Assembly (NCBI RefSeq): GCF_036607905.1
Contig: NZ_CP144555.1
Location: 4,154,001-4,218,000 of the forward strand
From: Streptomyces sp. SCSIO 75703
GTDB taxonomy: Bacteria; Actinomycetota; Actinomycetes; Streptomycetales; Streptomycetaceae
Length of the DNA stretch: 64,000 nt
Reading direction: 5' to 3'
Positions 16,027 to 24,835 of the stretch are shown one piece after another. Position numbers and translations under genes: made by a program. The notes below the pieces were generated by a model. The model saw only the letters and a program-made list of their open reading frames with translations. It did not search any database and was not told the origin of the DNA. The stretch's first letter is position 1; every line of letters begins with the position of its first letter.

Positions 16027-18555
16027 CTACTCCGCCTTGATCGCCTCCAGCATGTTCAGCCGCGCGGCCCGCCGGGCCGGCCACAGCGCCGCCAGGATGC
16101 CCACCACGGCGGCCAGCAGCAGGAAGACGGCCATCCGGCCCCACGGCAGGACCAGTTCGTACGTCGGCATGCTGGTGCCCACCAGTTCGCCCGCGGCCCA
16201 GCCGAAGAAGACGCCGAGCCCGATGCCGAGCACCCCGCCGAACAGGGAGATCACCAGGGACTCCAGGCGCACCATCCGCTTGACGCCCCGCCGGTCCAGG
16301 CCGACCGCCCGCAGCATGCCGATCTCCTGCGAGCGCTCGAAGACCGACATGGCCAGGGTGTTGATGACGCCGAGGACCGCCACGATCACGGCCATGGCGA
16401 GCAGTCCGTAGAGCATGTTCAGCAGCAGCGTGAACATCGACGCGATCTCCTCGGAGAGATCCTGCTTGGTCTGGATCTTGATCGCCGGGTTGGTGCCGAG
16501 GGCCTCGCGCAGCACGTCCTCGGCCGCGTCCGAGGCGCCGTCCGCGGTCTTGACCATCACCAGCATGTCGGAGGGCTCGGACAGGTGCGGGGAGAGGGTG
16601 GCGTTGTCGAGGAGGATGCCGCGCAGCATGTCGTTGCCCTCGTACACCCCGGCGACCGTCAGCCGCTGCTTCTCGCCGTCGCCGTAGGAGACGGTGAAGG
16701 ACGAGCCGGCCCGCCAGTCGTGCTTCCCGGCGGTGTCGCCGTCGACGACCACGTCCGTGCCGCCGATCCGGAAGGCGCCGTCCCGCACCCGGAGGTCGGT
16801 CAGCTCGCCGAAGGCCGGGCCGTCGACGCCGGTGAGGTACTCGGTGCGCTCGTCGACGCGGGAGATCCCGCCGCGCATGGGGCTGGCGGCGGTGACGCCC
16901 TCCGCGGCGCGCAGCTTCTCGCCGACGTCCGGGGAGAGTGCGTTGCCGTTGGCCATGGAGACCACGTAGTCCGCCTTGATCGCCGCCGACGCCATCTTGT
17001 CGATGGAGGTCGCCAGACTGCTCGCCATCACCGTCATGCCGGTGATCAGGGTCAGGCCGATCATCAGCGCCGAGGCGGTGGCGGCGGTGCGGCGCGGGTT
17101 GCGTACCGCGTTCTGCCGGGCCAGCTTGCCGGCCACGCCGAAGACGCGCAGCACCGGACCGGCGGCGGCGATCAGCGGCCGGGACAGCAGCGGCGTCAGG
17201 ATGAAGACGCCGATGATCAGCAGCCCGGCGCCGAGGCCCATCGGGGCCTGCCCGTCCGAACCGCCCATGGTGGTCGCGGCGAGGACCACGGCGACACCGC
17301 CGCCGGTGAACAGGGCGCCCAGGACGTTGCGCACCACCAGCGACTTGGTCGTGGCGGCTGCGTGCACGCTGCTCATCGCGGCGACCGGCGGGATCTTCGC
17401 GGCGCGGCGGCCCGGCAGCCACGCGGCCAGCATCGTGATGAGGATGCCGACGGCGAGGGCGGCGGCGACCGTCTGCCAGGTGACGACCAGCGGGCCGGCG
17501 GGCACGGTGGCGCCCATCGTGTCCATCAGGGAGCGCAGCAGCGCGCCGATGCCGACGCCGGCCGCCAGACCGGTCACCGCGGCGACCGTGCCGACCGCGA
17601 ACGCCTCGATCAGCACCGACCGGGTGACCTGCCGTCGGGAGGCGCCCACCGCCCGCATGAGGGCCAGTTCCTTGGTGCGCTGGGCGACGAGCATGGTGAA
17701 GGTGTTGGCGATGATGAAGGTGCCGACGAACAGCGCGATGCCCGCGAAGACCAGCAGGCCCTGCTTCATCCCGCTCATCGACTCGGCGATCAGCTCGGCC
17801 TGCTCGTCGGCGAGTTGCCCGCCCGTGGTGGTCTCCACCAGGCCCTTGGGCAGCGCCTCGTCGAGCTGCTTCTTGAGGGTGGCCTCGCTGACGCCGGGCC
17901 GGGCCTTGACGTCGATCTCCTCGAAGGTGCCCGGCGTGCCGAACAGCTTCTGCGCGGTCGGCGTGTCGAACAGGGCGAGGCTGCCGCCGGCGGCGACCGT
18001 GCCGTCGTCGGTGGTGAAGATGCCGGTGATCTTCGGGGTGAGGACGGGGCCGTTGACCGAGAGGCGCACGGTGTCGCCGACGGCGTACCCGGAGCGCTCG
18101 GCGGTGCGGGAGTCGATGAGGATCTCGCCCTCGCCGCGCGGGGCCTCGCCGGAGACCAGCGGGTACCGGGGGTCCTCGGTGCCCCAGTAGTTGCCGCCGA
18201 GGGTGCTGAAGCCGTCGCCGATCAGCTTGCCGTCCCGGTCGGCGATGGCGGTGAAGCCGCCGACCACCCCGAGGGCGGACTCGGCGCCGGGCACCCGGGC
18301 GCTGTCGTCGAGCACGGCCTGCGTCAGCTCGGAAACCCTGCCGACCTTGTCGCCCTCGGCGTCCTGGTAGGAGGCGCGGACGGCCACGTCGACGTGGGCG
18401 AAGCCCTTGGCCGAGCTGTTCTGGAGGGCGTCGGAGAGGGTGTTGGTGAAGACCAGGCTGCCCGACACGAACGCCACGCCGAGCATCACGGCGAGCACGG
18501 TCATCAACAGCCTGGCCTTGTGCGCGAACACGTTGCGCAAGGCGGTACGGAACAT
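16027..18555 (-). CDS. ABC transporter permease, FtsX/MacB type
   Basis: An 842-residue membrane protein with the two-domain FtsX layout. It has an N-terminal helix (ARLLMTVLAVMLGVAFVSG), a large extracytoplasmic domain, a first FtsX permease block at about 265-470, a second extracytoplasmic domain and a C-terminal FtsX block near 725-835. The conserved FtsX segments RTKELALMRAVGASRRQV and RSQEIGMLRAVGLDRRGV are both present. It pairs with the ATPase gene 130 bases upstream. Such pairs export lipoproteins, peptides or antibiotics; the substrate here is unknown. Confidence 0.92.
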   Translation of the reverse strand: MFRTALRNVFAHKARLLMTVLAVMLGVAFVSGSLVFTNTLSDALQNSSAKGFAHVDVAVRASYQDAEGDKVGRVSELTQAVLDDSARVPGAESALGVVGGFTAIADRDGKLIGDGFSTLGGNYWGTEDPRYPLVSGEAPRGEGEILIDSRTAERSGYAVGDTVRLSVNGPVLTPKITGIFTTDDGTVAAGGSLALFDTPTAQKLFGTPGTFEEIDVKARPGVSEATLKKQLDEALPKGLVETTTGGQLADEQAELIAESMSGMKQGLLVFAGIALFVGTFIIANTFTMLVAQRTKELALMRAVGASRRQVTRSVLIEAFAVGTVAAVTGLAAGVGIGALLRSLMDTMGATVPAGPLVVTWQTVAAALAVGILITMLAAWLPGRRAAKIPPVAAMSSVHAAATTKSLVVRNVLGALFTGGGVAVVLAATTMGGSDGQAPMGLGAGLLIIGVFILTPLLSRPLIAAAGPVLRVFGVAGKLARQNAVRNPRRTAATASALMIGLTLITGMTVMASSLATSIDKMASAAIKADYVVSMANGNALSPDVGEKLRAAEGVTAASPMRGGISRVDERTEYLTGVDGPAFGELTDLRVRDGAFRIGGTDVVVDGDTAGKHDWRAGSSFTVSYGDGEKQRLTVAGVYEGNDMLRGILLDNATLSPHLSEPSDMLVMVKTADGASDAAEDVLREALGTNPAIKIQTKQDLSEEIASMFTLLLNMLYGLLAMAVIVAVLGVINTLAMSVFERSQEIGMLRAVGLDRRGVKRMVRLESLVISLFGGVLGIGLGVFFGWAAGELVGTSMPTYELVLPWGRMAVFLLLAAVVGILAALWPARRAARLNMLEAIKAE

Positions 18556-18684
18556 GGGTCTTCTCTGTCCGGAGGTACGTGCGGGAGGGGGAGCGGGCGC
18601 GAGCGCGCGCCGGGGGCGGGGCGCCGGCGCCGGTCCGCGCGCGGGGCGGGCGCGGGTGGCGGCGCGCGGGTCCCCGGAGGGGCG

Positions 18685-19455
18685 TCAGCTCGTGCGGCCC
18701 TTGGCGTCGAACCGCTTCATGCGGTCCAGCACCGAGTCGGCCGTCGGCGCGTGCACCTCGTCGACGATCCGTCCGTCCGCGAGGAAGACCACCCGGTCCG
18801 CGTAGGCGGCGGCGACCGGGTCGTGGGTCACCATGACGACCGTCTGGCCCATCTGCCGCACGGAGTTGCGCAGGAAGCCCAGCACCTCGGCGCCGGAACG
18901 GGAGTCCAGGTTTCCGGTCGGCTCGTCCCCGAAGATGATCTCCGGCCGGGAGGCGAGCGCGCGGGCCACGGCGACGCGCTGCTGCTGTCCGCCGGAGAGC
19001 TGGGAGGGGCGGTGGCCGAGCCGGTCGGCCAGCCCGACCATGCCGATCACCGAGTCCAGCCACTCCCGGTCCGGCCTGCGGCCCGCGATGTCCATCGGCA
19101 GGGTGATGTTCTCCAGCGCCGTCAGCGTCGGCAGCAGGTTGAACGCCTGGAAGATGAAACCGATCTTGTCCCGGCGCAACCTGGTGAGCTGCTTGTCCTT
19201 CAGGGAGCCCAGCTCGGTGTCGCCGATGCGCACGGAGCCGGAGGAGAAGGTGTCCAGCCCCGCGACACAGTGCATCAGCGTGGACTTGCCGGAGCCGGAC
19301 GGCCCCATGATCGCGGTGAACTCGGCCTGCCGGAAGTCGACGGAGACCCGGTCCAGGGCGACCACCCGGGTCTCGCCCTGGCCGTAGGTCTTGGACAGCT
19401 CCGTGGCGCGCGCGGCCACGGTGGTGGACCGGTCGGCGAGGGATGCGGTGGTCAC
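18685..19455 (-). CDS. ABC transporter ATP-binding protein (LolD/MacB type)
   Basis: A 256-residue ATPase with Walker A GPSGSGKST (residues 51-59), Q-loop FQAFNLLPTL, signature LSGGQQQRVAVARAL, Walker B IIFGDEPTGNLD and switch His in MVTHD. It energises the FtsX-type permease encoded just downstream in the same operon. The start is taken as GTG at 19455, with AGGAGC 9 bases before it. The frame stays open further upstream through a tandem Pro-Tyr-Arg repeat, which I regard as non-coding leader. Confidence 0.92.
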   Translation of the reverse strand: MTTASLADRSTTVAARATELSKTYGQGETRVVALDRVSVDFRQAEFTAIMGPSGSGKSTLMHCVAGLDTFSSGSVRIGDTELGSLKDKQLTRLRRDKIGFIFQAFNLLPTLTALENITLPMDIAGRRPDREWLDSVIGMVGLADRLGHRPSQLSGGQQQRVAVARALASRPEIIFGDEPTGNLDSRSGAEVLGFLRNSVRQMGQTVVMVTHDPVAAAYADRVVFLADGRIVDEVHAPTADSVLDRMKRFDAKGRTS

Positions 19456-19473
19456 GGAAGGGCGCTCCTGTCG

Positions 19474-19511
19474 GTACGGGGGGCGGTACGGGGGGCGGTA
19501 CGGGGGGTCGG
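19474..19511. repeat. Tandem 12-bp repeat in the leader of the ABC transporter operon
   Basis: Three copies of GGTACGGGGGGC or a close variant lie 20-55 bases upstream of the predicted ATPase start codon. The rest of 19512-19885 shows no gene. It includes an unusually A-rich patch (CAATAAAATAAGACAAC, around 19794-19810) before bldA. Confidence 0.8.
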
Positions 19512-19885
19512 TGGAGGGGACGTTCTCCATCGTCCCGGCGCCGGGAGGCCGGGGCGTCAACCGCTGCTCCGGTTCCCGGGGGCGACTCCGGTCGGACGGC
19601 GTGGGCCCGTGTCATACCTGGGGAGGACGGGCACCCCTGACGGCACCCTGGGGGGCGCGCGACGTGAGAACGGGGCGCGCGCCCTTGTCGAGACGGTGAA
19701 ATTCCGTCATTCCGCGTGCGCACCCGGTCACCGCACGCCAGGCTGTTGGCAAGTGCGGATGGCCTACCCACGAAGCTGATGCTCCCTCAGGCGCCAATAA
19801 AATAAGACAACATCGGTCCTCCCGCCCGCTGTTCGGCGGGGGTGTCCCGATAGGGTCAAGGCACGAGACGCGGAGCCCATGGCCT

Positions 19886-19972
19886 GCCCGGATGGTGGAA
19901 TGCAGACACGGCGAGCTTAAACCTCGCTGCCCCTTCGCGGGCGTGCCGGTTCAAGTCCGGCTCCGGGCACCA
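19886..19972 (+). tRNA. bldA: tRNA-Leu (anticodon UAA), reads UUA: bldA
   Basis: An 87-base class II tRNA with encoded CCA. The acceptor stem GCCCGGA pairs with TCCGGGC (19962-19968), the discriminator is A, and CCA is at 19970-19972. The anticodon stem GCGAG/CTCGC encloses the loop CTTAAAC, giving anticodon TAA. There is a long variable arm (TGCCCCTTCGCGGGCG) and a T-arm CCGG-TTCAAGT-CCGG. In Streptomyces this tRNA is bldA, the only reader of the rare UUA codon, required for aerial growth and many antibiotic regulators. An integrated island begins at its 3' end, leaving the tRNA intact. Confidence 0.97.
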
Positions 19973-19974
19973 CC
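19948..19974. repeat. Left attachment site, overlapping the bldA 3' end
   Basis: A 27-base segment (T-arm through CCA plus CC) that recurs at 28933-28959 with one mismatch (A at 19954, C at 28939). This is the usual footprint of a tRNA-targeting integrative element. Confidence 0.88.
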
Positions 19975-20034
19975 TCCACGGGCGGCGCGACCTGCCGGAA
20001 CACCGCTGTGGGGGCGTTTCCCTTTTTTCCGCGT

Positions 20035-20053
20035 TGGCGCACATCTGGCGCAC
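20035..20053. repeat. Paired TGGCGCAC octamers near the left island end
   Basis: TGGCGCAC occurs at 20035-20042 and 20046-20053, 11 bases apart, between attL and the integrase remnant. The same octamer occurs near the right end as an inverted pair (28813-28830). These are candidate integrase arm-binding sites. Confidence 0.5.
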
Positions 20054-20072
20054 GCGTCCATATTCTGCCGCT

Positions 20073-20269
20073 ATGGCATGCGTGCAGGCGGTGAGAAACC
20101 GTGACGGCAGGATCACCAGCAACCGAGTGAAGTGGCGCCTGGGCGGCGTCCGGGACGGCGAGTGGCAGGCCGGGCGGTTCCCGGGGACGACGAGGGAGCG
20201 GAGGCGGCCAAGGCATCCTGTGAAGGCGTCAACGAGGCGGACGAGGCGGTCGCCTCATCGCCTGCTTGA
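20073..20269 (+). pseudogene. 5' remnant of a tyrosine integrase gene
   Basis: ATG at 20073 opens a frame starting MACVQAVRNRDGRITSN and continuing RVKWRLGG-RDGEWQ, which is how many Streptomyces tRNA-integrating tyrosine recombinases begin. Near 20183-20186 the reading frame must shift to continue as DDEGAEAAKASCEGVNEA, and that frame stops at 20269. The catalytic domain is absent. Its place next to attL fits an integrase. From 20270 to 20596 I see no supported gene. Confidence 0.65.
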
Positions 20270-20596
20270 GCGTCCGCAGGACCACCCCCTGGTCCGCGTC
20301 GCGAACGGGACCGGCATGTGCTGGGGGAGGGGGGGAACTGACAGCGCTCGCGAAGCGGCACGCCCGTACGGAGCCGGGCTTGCGCGTGGTGCGGGCCTGG
20401 AGGCGCCCGCCGAAGACGCACCCGCAGCCGGGCCCGTGCATCGGCTCCCCGAAGGCGAAGGCGTGGCCCGACGGCGGTGGAACGTGAGTCCGCTCCGAGA
20501 GGCGGGCAACCCAACGCCCCGTGTGCTCAAGGGAGTCACACGGGGCGCTGTCACGAGTACCGTTTCGAGTGTCCAGGCCGAAACGGAGGCGCCAGT

Positions 20597-21856
20597 ATGT
20601 CACCTACTCCTGAGTACCCCACCCTGGGGGCGGCAGTTCGCTCGCGTCGCCGCACGGCTGGCCTGAGCCAGGCTCAACTCGCGGAGGCGGCGGGGCTGTC
20701 GGTCTCCACCATCCGGAAGATCGAGCAAGGCGGGCAGGCCCGCGTGGACACCCTGCACCTGCTCGCGCGCACTCTCGGCGTGGAGACGAGCACGTTTTTC
20801 GTCCCGGGGTCACCGGCGCCGGTGACGGAGGACAGTACCAACCGCCAGGTCCTCGTCGAGCTGCGGCGCGTGCTCATGCCGCCGGTGGGTATCGCGGCGG
20901 AGCCCGTGCCCGACCCGGCGCCGCCGGCGGCCGGGCTCCCGGAGCTGCGGCAGCAGGTGGAGGACACGCTGGTCCTGCACAACACGGATCGGTATGCCTC
21001 CGTCGCCAGGGCGCTCCCCGGGCTGCTGAGTACGACTCGGGCGGCGGCCGCCACCGCCGAGGAGGAAGACAGTCGGGAGGCAGCCCTCGTGCACATTCAC
21101 GCGCTGCTGCTGGCCGGGAAACACCTGACGCAGGTACGCCAATACGACCTGGCGTATCAGGCGCTCGTGGACGGTATCCGGCGGGCGCGGGAGCTGGACG
21201 ACTCGCTGACCGCCGCGGTGGGCGTCACGGGTCTCTGCTGGCTTCTGCTGCGGCAGGACCGTTTCACGGAGGCGGAGAGCCTGGCGGCGACGACCGCGGA
21301 CGCCATGGAGCCGAAGTTCTCGATGGCGTCCCCCGGGCAGTTGGCGACGTGGGGGGAGCTGTGCCTGCGGATCGCGGCGGCGGCGGTGCGGAACAACCGG
21401 CCCGACGAGGCGAAGGAGGCGCGGCGGATGGCGGCTACGGCTGCTGCCGCGGTCGGCGTGGAGCACTCGGACTACCGCACGCACTGGGCGAACCGGTTCG
21501 GGCCCGTCACGACGGAGTTGAAGGCGCTGGAGGACCGGTCGCTGGCGGGGGACGCGCGCGGGGTGCTGCGGCGGGCGGATGAAGGGCTTCTCTCCCGCCG
21601 GTCGCTGGAGTCGATCGGCCGGCCGTCCCGGATCAATTGGTCCCGCCACCGGCTGGATGTGGCGCGGGCGCACGTCCTGCTCGGCTCGACGCAGGACGCC
21701 ATGGACGAGCTGACTCACATCCGGCGTACGTCGGGGACGTGGATGCGGCACCAGCCGATGGCGCGGTACGTCATGGAGGACATCCTGACGAAACGGAAGC
21801 GGACCCTCACGACGGAGATGCGGGACATGGCGAAGCATCTGAACGTGCACGCCTGA
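20597..21856 (+). CDS. XRE-family transcriptional regulator with TPR-like C-terminal domain
   Basis: A 419-residue regulator. The N-terminal helix-turn-helix lies at about residues 11-66 (LGAAVRSRRRTAGLSQAQLAEAAGLS, then STIRKIEQG). The remaining 300 residues are Ala/Leu/Arg-rich helices with repeated pairs resembling tetratricopeptide repeats, as in regulators that sense peptides or small signals. The start is the ATG at 20597, with GGAGG 8 bases upstream. It is the first intact gene of the island and ends in a strong terminator, so it is transcribed separately from the downstream cluster it may control. Confidence 0.88.
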   Translation: MSPTPEYPTLGAAVRSRRRTAGLSQAQLAEAAGLSVSTIRKIEQGGQARVDTLHLLARTLGVETSTFFVPGSPAPVTEDSTNRQVLVELRRVLMPPVGIAAEPVPDPAPPAAGLPELRQQVEDTLVLHNTDRYASVARALPGLLSTTRAAAATAEEEDSREAALVHIHALLLAGKHLTQVRQYDLAYQALVDGIRRARELDDSLTAAVGVTGLCWLLLRQDRFTEAESLAATTADAMEPKFSMASPGQLATWGELCLRIAAAAVRNNRPDEAKEARRMAATAAAAVGVEHSDYRTHWANRFGPVTTELKALEDRSLAGDARGVLRRADEGLLSRRSLESIGRPSRINWSRHRLDVARAHVLLGSTQDAMDELTHIRRTSGTWMRHQPMARYVMEDILTKRKRTLTTEMRDMAKHLNVHA

Positions 21857-21871
21857 GCAGGTGCTACGCAG

Positions 21872-21909
21872 CGTGGTAGTCCGCTCGCTTTGTGCAGCGG
21901 ACTACCACG
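21872..21909. terminator. Strong intrinsic terminator after the XRE gene
   Basis: A perfect 14-bp stem (CGTGGTAGTCCGCT / AGCGGACTACCACG) with a 10-base loop, followed by TTCTCTCT. Confidence 0.9.
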
Positions 21910-21986
21910 TTCTCTCTGTGGTGGACGACACATGGCGGTCATACGGTCCTGGGCATCGAACCGACGCCTACGCCTGAGGACTCCCG

Positions 21987-22556
21987 ATGCGTGCCACACC
22001 GGACACCGCCCTGCCCGAGGTCTTTGACGGCCTCGGCTCCCTGTCCGTCTACGACGATGATGAAGCGCGCGGGTTACGGGACCTCGCCGTGGCCCACTGG
22101 CTGCTGTCCACCGTGAGGGACCAGCACCAGGTCGTGGAGGACTGGAGACGGACGGACACCGCGCTCCTCCCTTGCGGCCGGCTCTTCTCTGCCGTACGCA
22201 TCCCCGCCGCTCTGGTGTGGGCCGCAGTGGGCGCCGAGAACCCTGAGGCCGTGGACCCGGTCCTCCGCGGCTTCTTCCCCCGCGGCGCCGTGGCGATGGA
22301 CCAGCGGTCGCACATGTACTACGCCCTCGTTCCCCCGGGCACGGAGTGGCCGGCGTCGAGCGGACGGCACTCCACGGAGTGCTTGGACGCGAGCTATTAC
22401 CTGGGCCTGCCCCCGATCCCGCGGCGGGATCCGGGCGGGCGCTGCTACTGGTGCGTGCCCATGAAGGCCCCCGGTGCCCTCTGCGACGCGAGCCGGGTCG
22501 CGGAACTGGTCCGCCTGGGCCGGGAAGCGACGGCCCCGGGCGAAGACGAGACGTGA
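21987..22556 (+). CDS. Hypothetical island protein with an in-frame TTA codon
   Basis: A 189-residue protein I cannot assign. The middle reads ALLPCGRLFSAVRIPAALVW, then AVAMDQRSHMYYALVPPGTEW, a pattern that recalls the N-terminal region of bifunctional primase/polymerase-like proteins of actinobacterial elements, but the match is weak. Codon 30 (22074-22076) is TTA, so full translation should depend on bldA. GAGGA precedes the ATG. Its stop overlaps the GTG of the next small gene by 4 bases (GTGA), which argues that both are translated. Confidence 0.7.
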   Translation: MRATPDTALPEVFDGLGSLSVYDDDEARGLRDLAVAHWLLSTVRDQHQVVEDWRRTDTALLPCGRLFSAVRIPAALVWAAVGAENPEAVDPVLRGFFPRGAVAMDQRSHMYYALVPPGTEWPASSGRHSTECLDASYYLGLPPIPRRDPGGRCYWCVPMKAPGALCDASRVAELVRLGREATAPGEDET

Positions 22557-22708
22557 AGCCGACGGCCGGGGACCGGGCGGCGGACGCCGGTCGCGGACGC
22601 CACCCGAGAACGAGCGTACGGCCCGACAGCCCGGCCGGTCAGGCGCTCTACGTGCTGGCCCTGGCCCTCGTGCTCGGCGCGCTCATCATCGGCATCACCG
22701 CGGCGTAG
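22553..22708 (+). CDS. Small predicted membrane protein
   Basis: A 51-residue peptide whose GTG overlaps the stop of the preceding gene. The N-terminal 30 residues are basic and polar. The C-terminal 18 (YVLALALVLGALIIGITA) form one hydrophobic helix, so it is probably a tail-anchored or single-pass membrane peptide. No family is recognised. Support comes from the tight overlap and the clean hydrophobic segment. Confidence 0.5.
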   Translation: MKPTAGDRAADAGRGRHPRTSVRPDSPAGQALYVLALALVLGALIIGITAA

Positions 22709-22794
22709 ACGCCGCCACAGACCCCGCCCGCCTCCCGGGTGCCACCTCACTGACCGAGGGGCGGGCGGACCAACTCGTACAGAGGGACCTCGAC

Positions 22795-23576
22795 ATGGCT
22801 GTCCACAGCCTCGTGTTACCGCCCGCACTGCCGGGCATCGTGCCGTACATCGCCGGGTGGAGCAGGGAGACGCTGGTCACTCCCCGGCTTACGACCCGCG
22901 CGGACCGCGTTGCGTTCGTGGATGAGTCGCATCTCGACCGGGACTCTGGTGGTCGTGGGTACGGCCGACGCTGCTCCCGAAGAGCCGTCGGGGAGAGCCG
23001 CGGCTACGGGAGGTGCACCCGTACCGGCAGCGGCGGGCGATGCGGGACGGGCTGTGCCAGGTCTGCGCGCTGCTCCCAGATGACCCCGCCGCGCCGCTCC
23101 TGTTTCTCCTGCGAGGGAACAGTCCGATCGTGGAAGGGGAGCGGACGGCGAGCCCGCCGGTGTGCGTGCCGTGCGCGGGGATCTCCGTGCAGCTCTGCCC
23201 GCGCCTGCTGCGGCACCATGTGGCGGCCACAGTGGCCAGCGCGTCGGCCTGGGGCGTGACCGGCATCGTGCACGACCCGGCGACCCTCCAGCCGATGGGC
23301 GGCGACGAGAAGAAGGTCGCGTACGAGTCGCTGAGCGCCCGTTGGGTGGTAGCCGCCCAGGTGGTCGTCGAACTGCACGGCGTGACGCTGGACCGGGCCG
23401 CCCGCCCGCTTCGCCCCTCGTGCTGCTGCCTGTTAGCCGGAGGGAGGGGCCAGCGCCTCCGGCTCGTGAGACCGCACACACCTACTGCCCTCGCCCCGTG
23501 CAGCGCCTTCGCCGGCCACCCCGGCGCGCACCGTACGGCGGACCAAGGCGGCTCTCGTCCAGCCCCTGCCCTATGA
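22795..23576 (+). pseudogene. Frameshifted hypothetical gene with Cys-pair motifs
   Basis: ATG at 22795 (AGAGGGA upstream) opens a frame beginning MAVHSLVLPPALPGIVPYIAGWS that loses sense after DRDSGG near 22953. The frame one base over continues with WVRPTLLPKSRRGEPRLREV, then RQRRAMRDGLCQVCALLPDD and PPVCVPCAGISVQLCP, ending at 23576. Together these match a hypothetical protein type I recall from Streptomyces elements, with CxxC pairs that could bind zinc. A single missing base near 22954 explains the break; a sequencing error is possible. The downstream frame carries a TTA codon at 23433-23435. Confidence 0.65.
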
Positions 23577-23629
23577 CTCACCCGTAACGCGCGACCGGCA
23601 GGACGCGCGATTCCACAAGGAGGCGGTCG

Positions 23630-24835
23630 GTGACCCTCACCACGAGCGAGACCACGACGGTGTCCACGGCGGTGCTGCACACCACCAGCCGGCAGATCAT
23701 CACCGGCGCGGTTGCAGAGCTGTGGCCGGACAAGGACGTCGTCCTCGGCCCGCAGTGCCCGAGCGTCACGTCATACGTCTGCCGGGTCACGGTGGACGGC
23801 GAGGAGGTGATCGCCAAATACAGCTGGCTCGGCATGTCCTTGGTGTCGATCCTCCGGGGCGCTGGAGGGACGTGGGACGAGGTACAGGAAGCGCAGCGCG
23901 CCTACGCCGCCGGCACCGACCTGCTGACCGCGCGAGAGGCGCAGAACCTGGAGGTTTTGCGCAGGCTCGGCCGTCCCCGGGTGTGCGGGACCGCCGGTCT
24001 GCACGGCGGGGTGCTGCTCACGCACGTCGCCGCGGGTAGACCGCTCGCCGACGAGTTGGCCGCCCGCCCGTGGGAGACGGGCGCGCTCCTCGAAGCCGTG
24101 CTCGACGCGCTCGGCGACCTGCACGGCCCGGCCGGCGCGGAGCGCCTGCGCACAGCGGCACCGATCGGCGAACGGTCCGTAGCCGGTGTCTTCCGCCGCA
24201 AGTTCGACGGCCTGAGCACCACCGCCTATCTGCGGGCGCTCGGCCGGGACAGCGGGCTCCCGGAGCGCGAGCGCCGCGAGACCATCGAGCTGGTACAGAA
24301 CGCGGTGTGGCGGCTGCTGCGGATGGCGAGTGCGATCTCGCCCCGCCGGGACACCGTCGTCTTCGGGGACCTCAAGCCCGAGCACGTCTTCCTCGACGGC
24401 CGGCGCCTCAACTTCATCGACCCGGCCGTGCAGTGGGCCGCCGGCCCTCAGCCAGACGTCGCGAAGCTCACCGGCCGGGCGCTTCTCCTCGCGGTCGGGC
24501 ACCCGCAGCCGCAGGCCGGACGGCAGATCGTGCAAGGCGTCGCGTCCACGCTCGCCCGGCACGTCGCGGCGCTGCCCGAGCGGGAACGGGCGGCCCGGCT
24601 CCGGGAAGTCCTGGTCCTGTGGCTCATGGACACCGTGAGCATCCTGAGTACCTGCCTCAGCGCGCCCCAGGGGCTCCCCCTGGCGTCCCATCAGCAGGCC
24701 CTCGTCGCCCAGGCCCGCACGGTCGCGGGTGTCGTCGACCGGGTGAGCGCCCTCCTCGTCGGGTCGATGGCCGGCCCGCGGCTCCTGGACGCGGTGTTCT
24801 CCGAGGTGGAGCACACCGCGGGGAACGCGCGATGA
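23630..24835 (+). CDS. APH-like small-molecule or peptide kinase
   Basis: A 401-residue protein of the aminoglycoside-phosphotransferase/kinase-like fold. The Brenner-type catalytic loop is FGDLKPEH (around residue 244), with the catalytic Asp but Phe instead of the usual His before GD. The metal-binding motif is FIDP, 17 residues on. An upstream lysine in EEVIAKYSW is a plausible ATP contact. A good ribosome site (AAGGAGG) precedes the GTG. The stop overlaps the next ATG by 4 bases (ATGA). The substrate is unknown: this fold phosphorylates antibiotics, choline, or Ser/Thr in some peptide natural products. Confidence 0.8.
   Translation: MTLTTSETTTVSTAVLHTTSRQIITGAVAELWPDKDVVLGPQCPSVTSYVCRVTVDGEEVIAKYSWLGMSLVSILRGAGGTWDEVQEAQRAYAAGTDLLTAREAQNLEVLRRLGRPRVCGTAGLHGGVLLTHVAAGRPLADELAARPWETGALLEAVLDALGDLHGPAGAERLRTAAPIGERSVAGVFRRKFDGLSTTAYLRALGRDSGLPERERRETIELVQNAVWRLLRMASAISPRRDTVVFGDLKPEHVFLDGRRLNFIDPAVQWAAGPQPDVAKLTGRALLLAVGHPQPQAGRQIVQGVASTLARHVAALPERERAARLREVLVLWLMDTVSILSTCLSAPQGLPLASHQQALVAQARTVAGVVDRVSALLVGSMAGPRLLDAVFSEVEHTAGNAR

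Noticed and set aside
14621..19771. Very long reverse-strand frame (over 1700 codons) spanning cfa and the ABC genes
   Set aside because: It overlaps three well-supported genes in other frames and contains low-complexity Arg/Gly/Pro-rich sequence without domains.
15760..19779. Long forward frame opposite the ABC transporter genes
   Set aside because: It is a shadow of the reverse-strand permease and ATPase, which carry all expected motifs.
20266..20596. Short frames between the integrase remnant and the XRE gene, on both strands
   Set aside because: One forward frame looks slightly protein-like (LTALAKRHARTEPGLRVVRA) and a reverse one has GCGC-type Cys, but neither has a good start or a known family.
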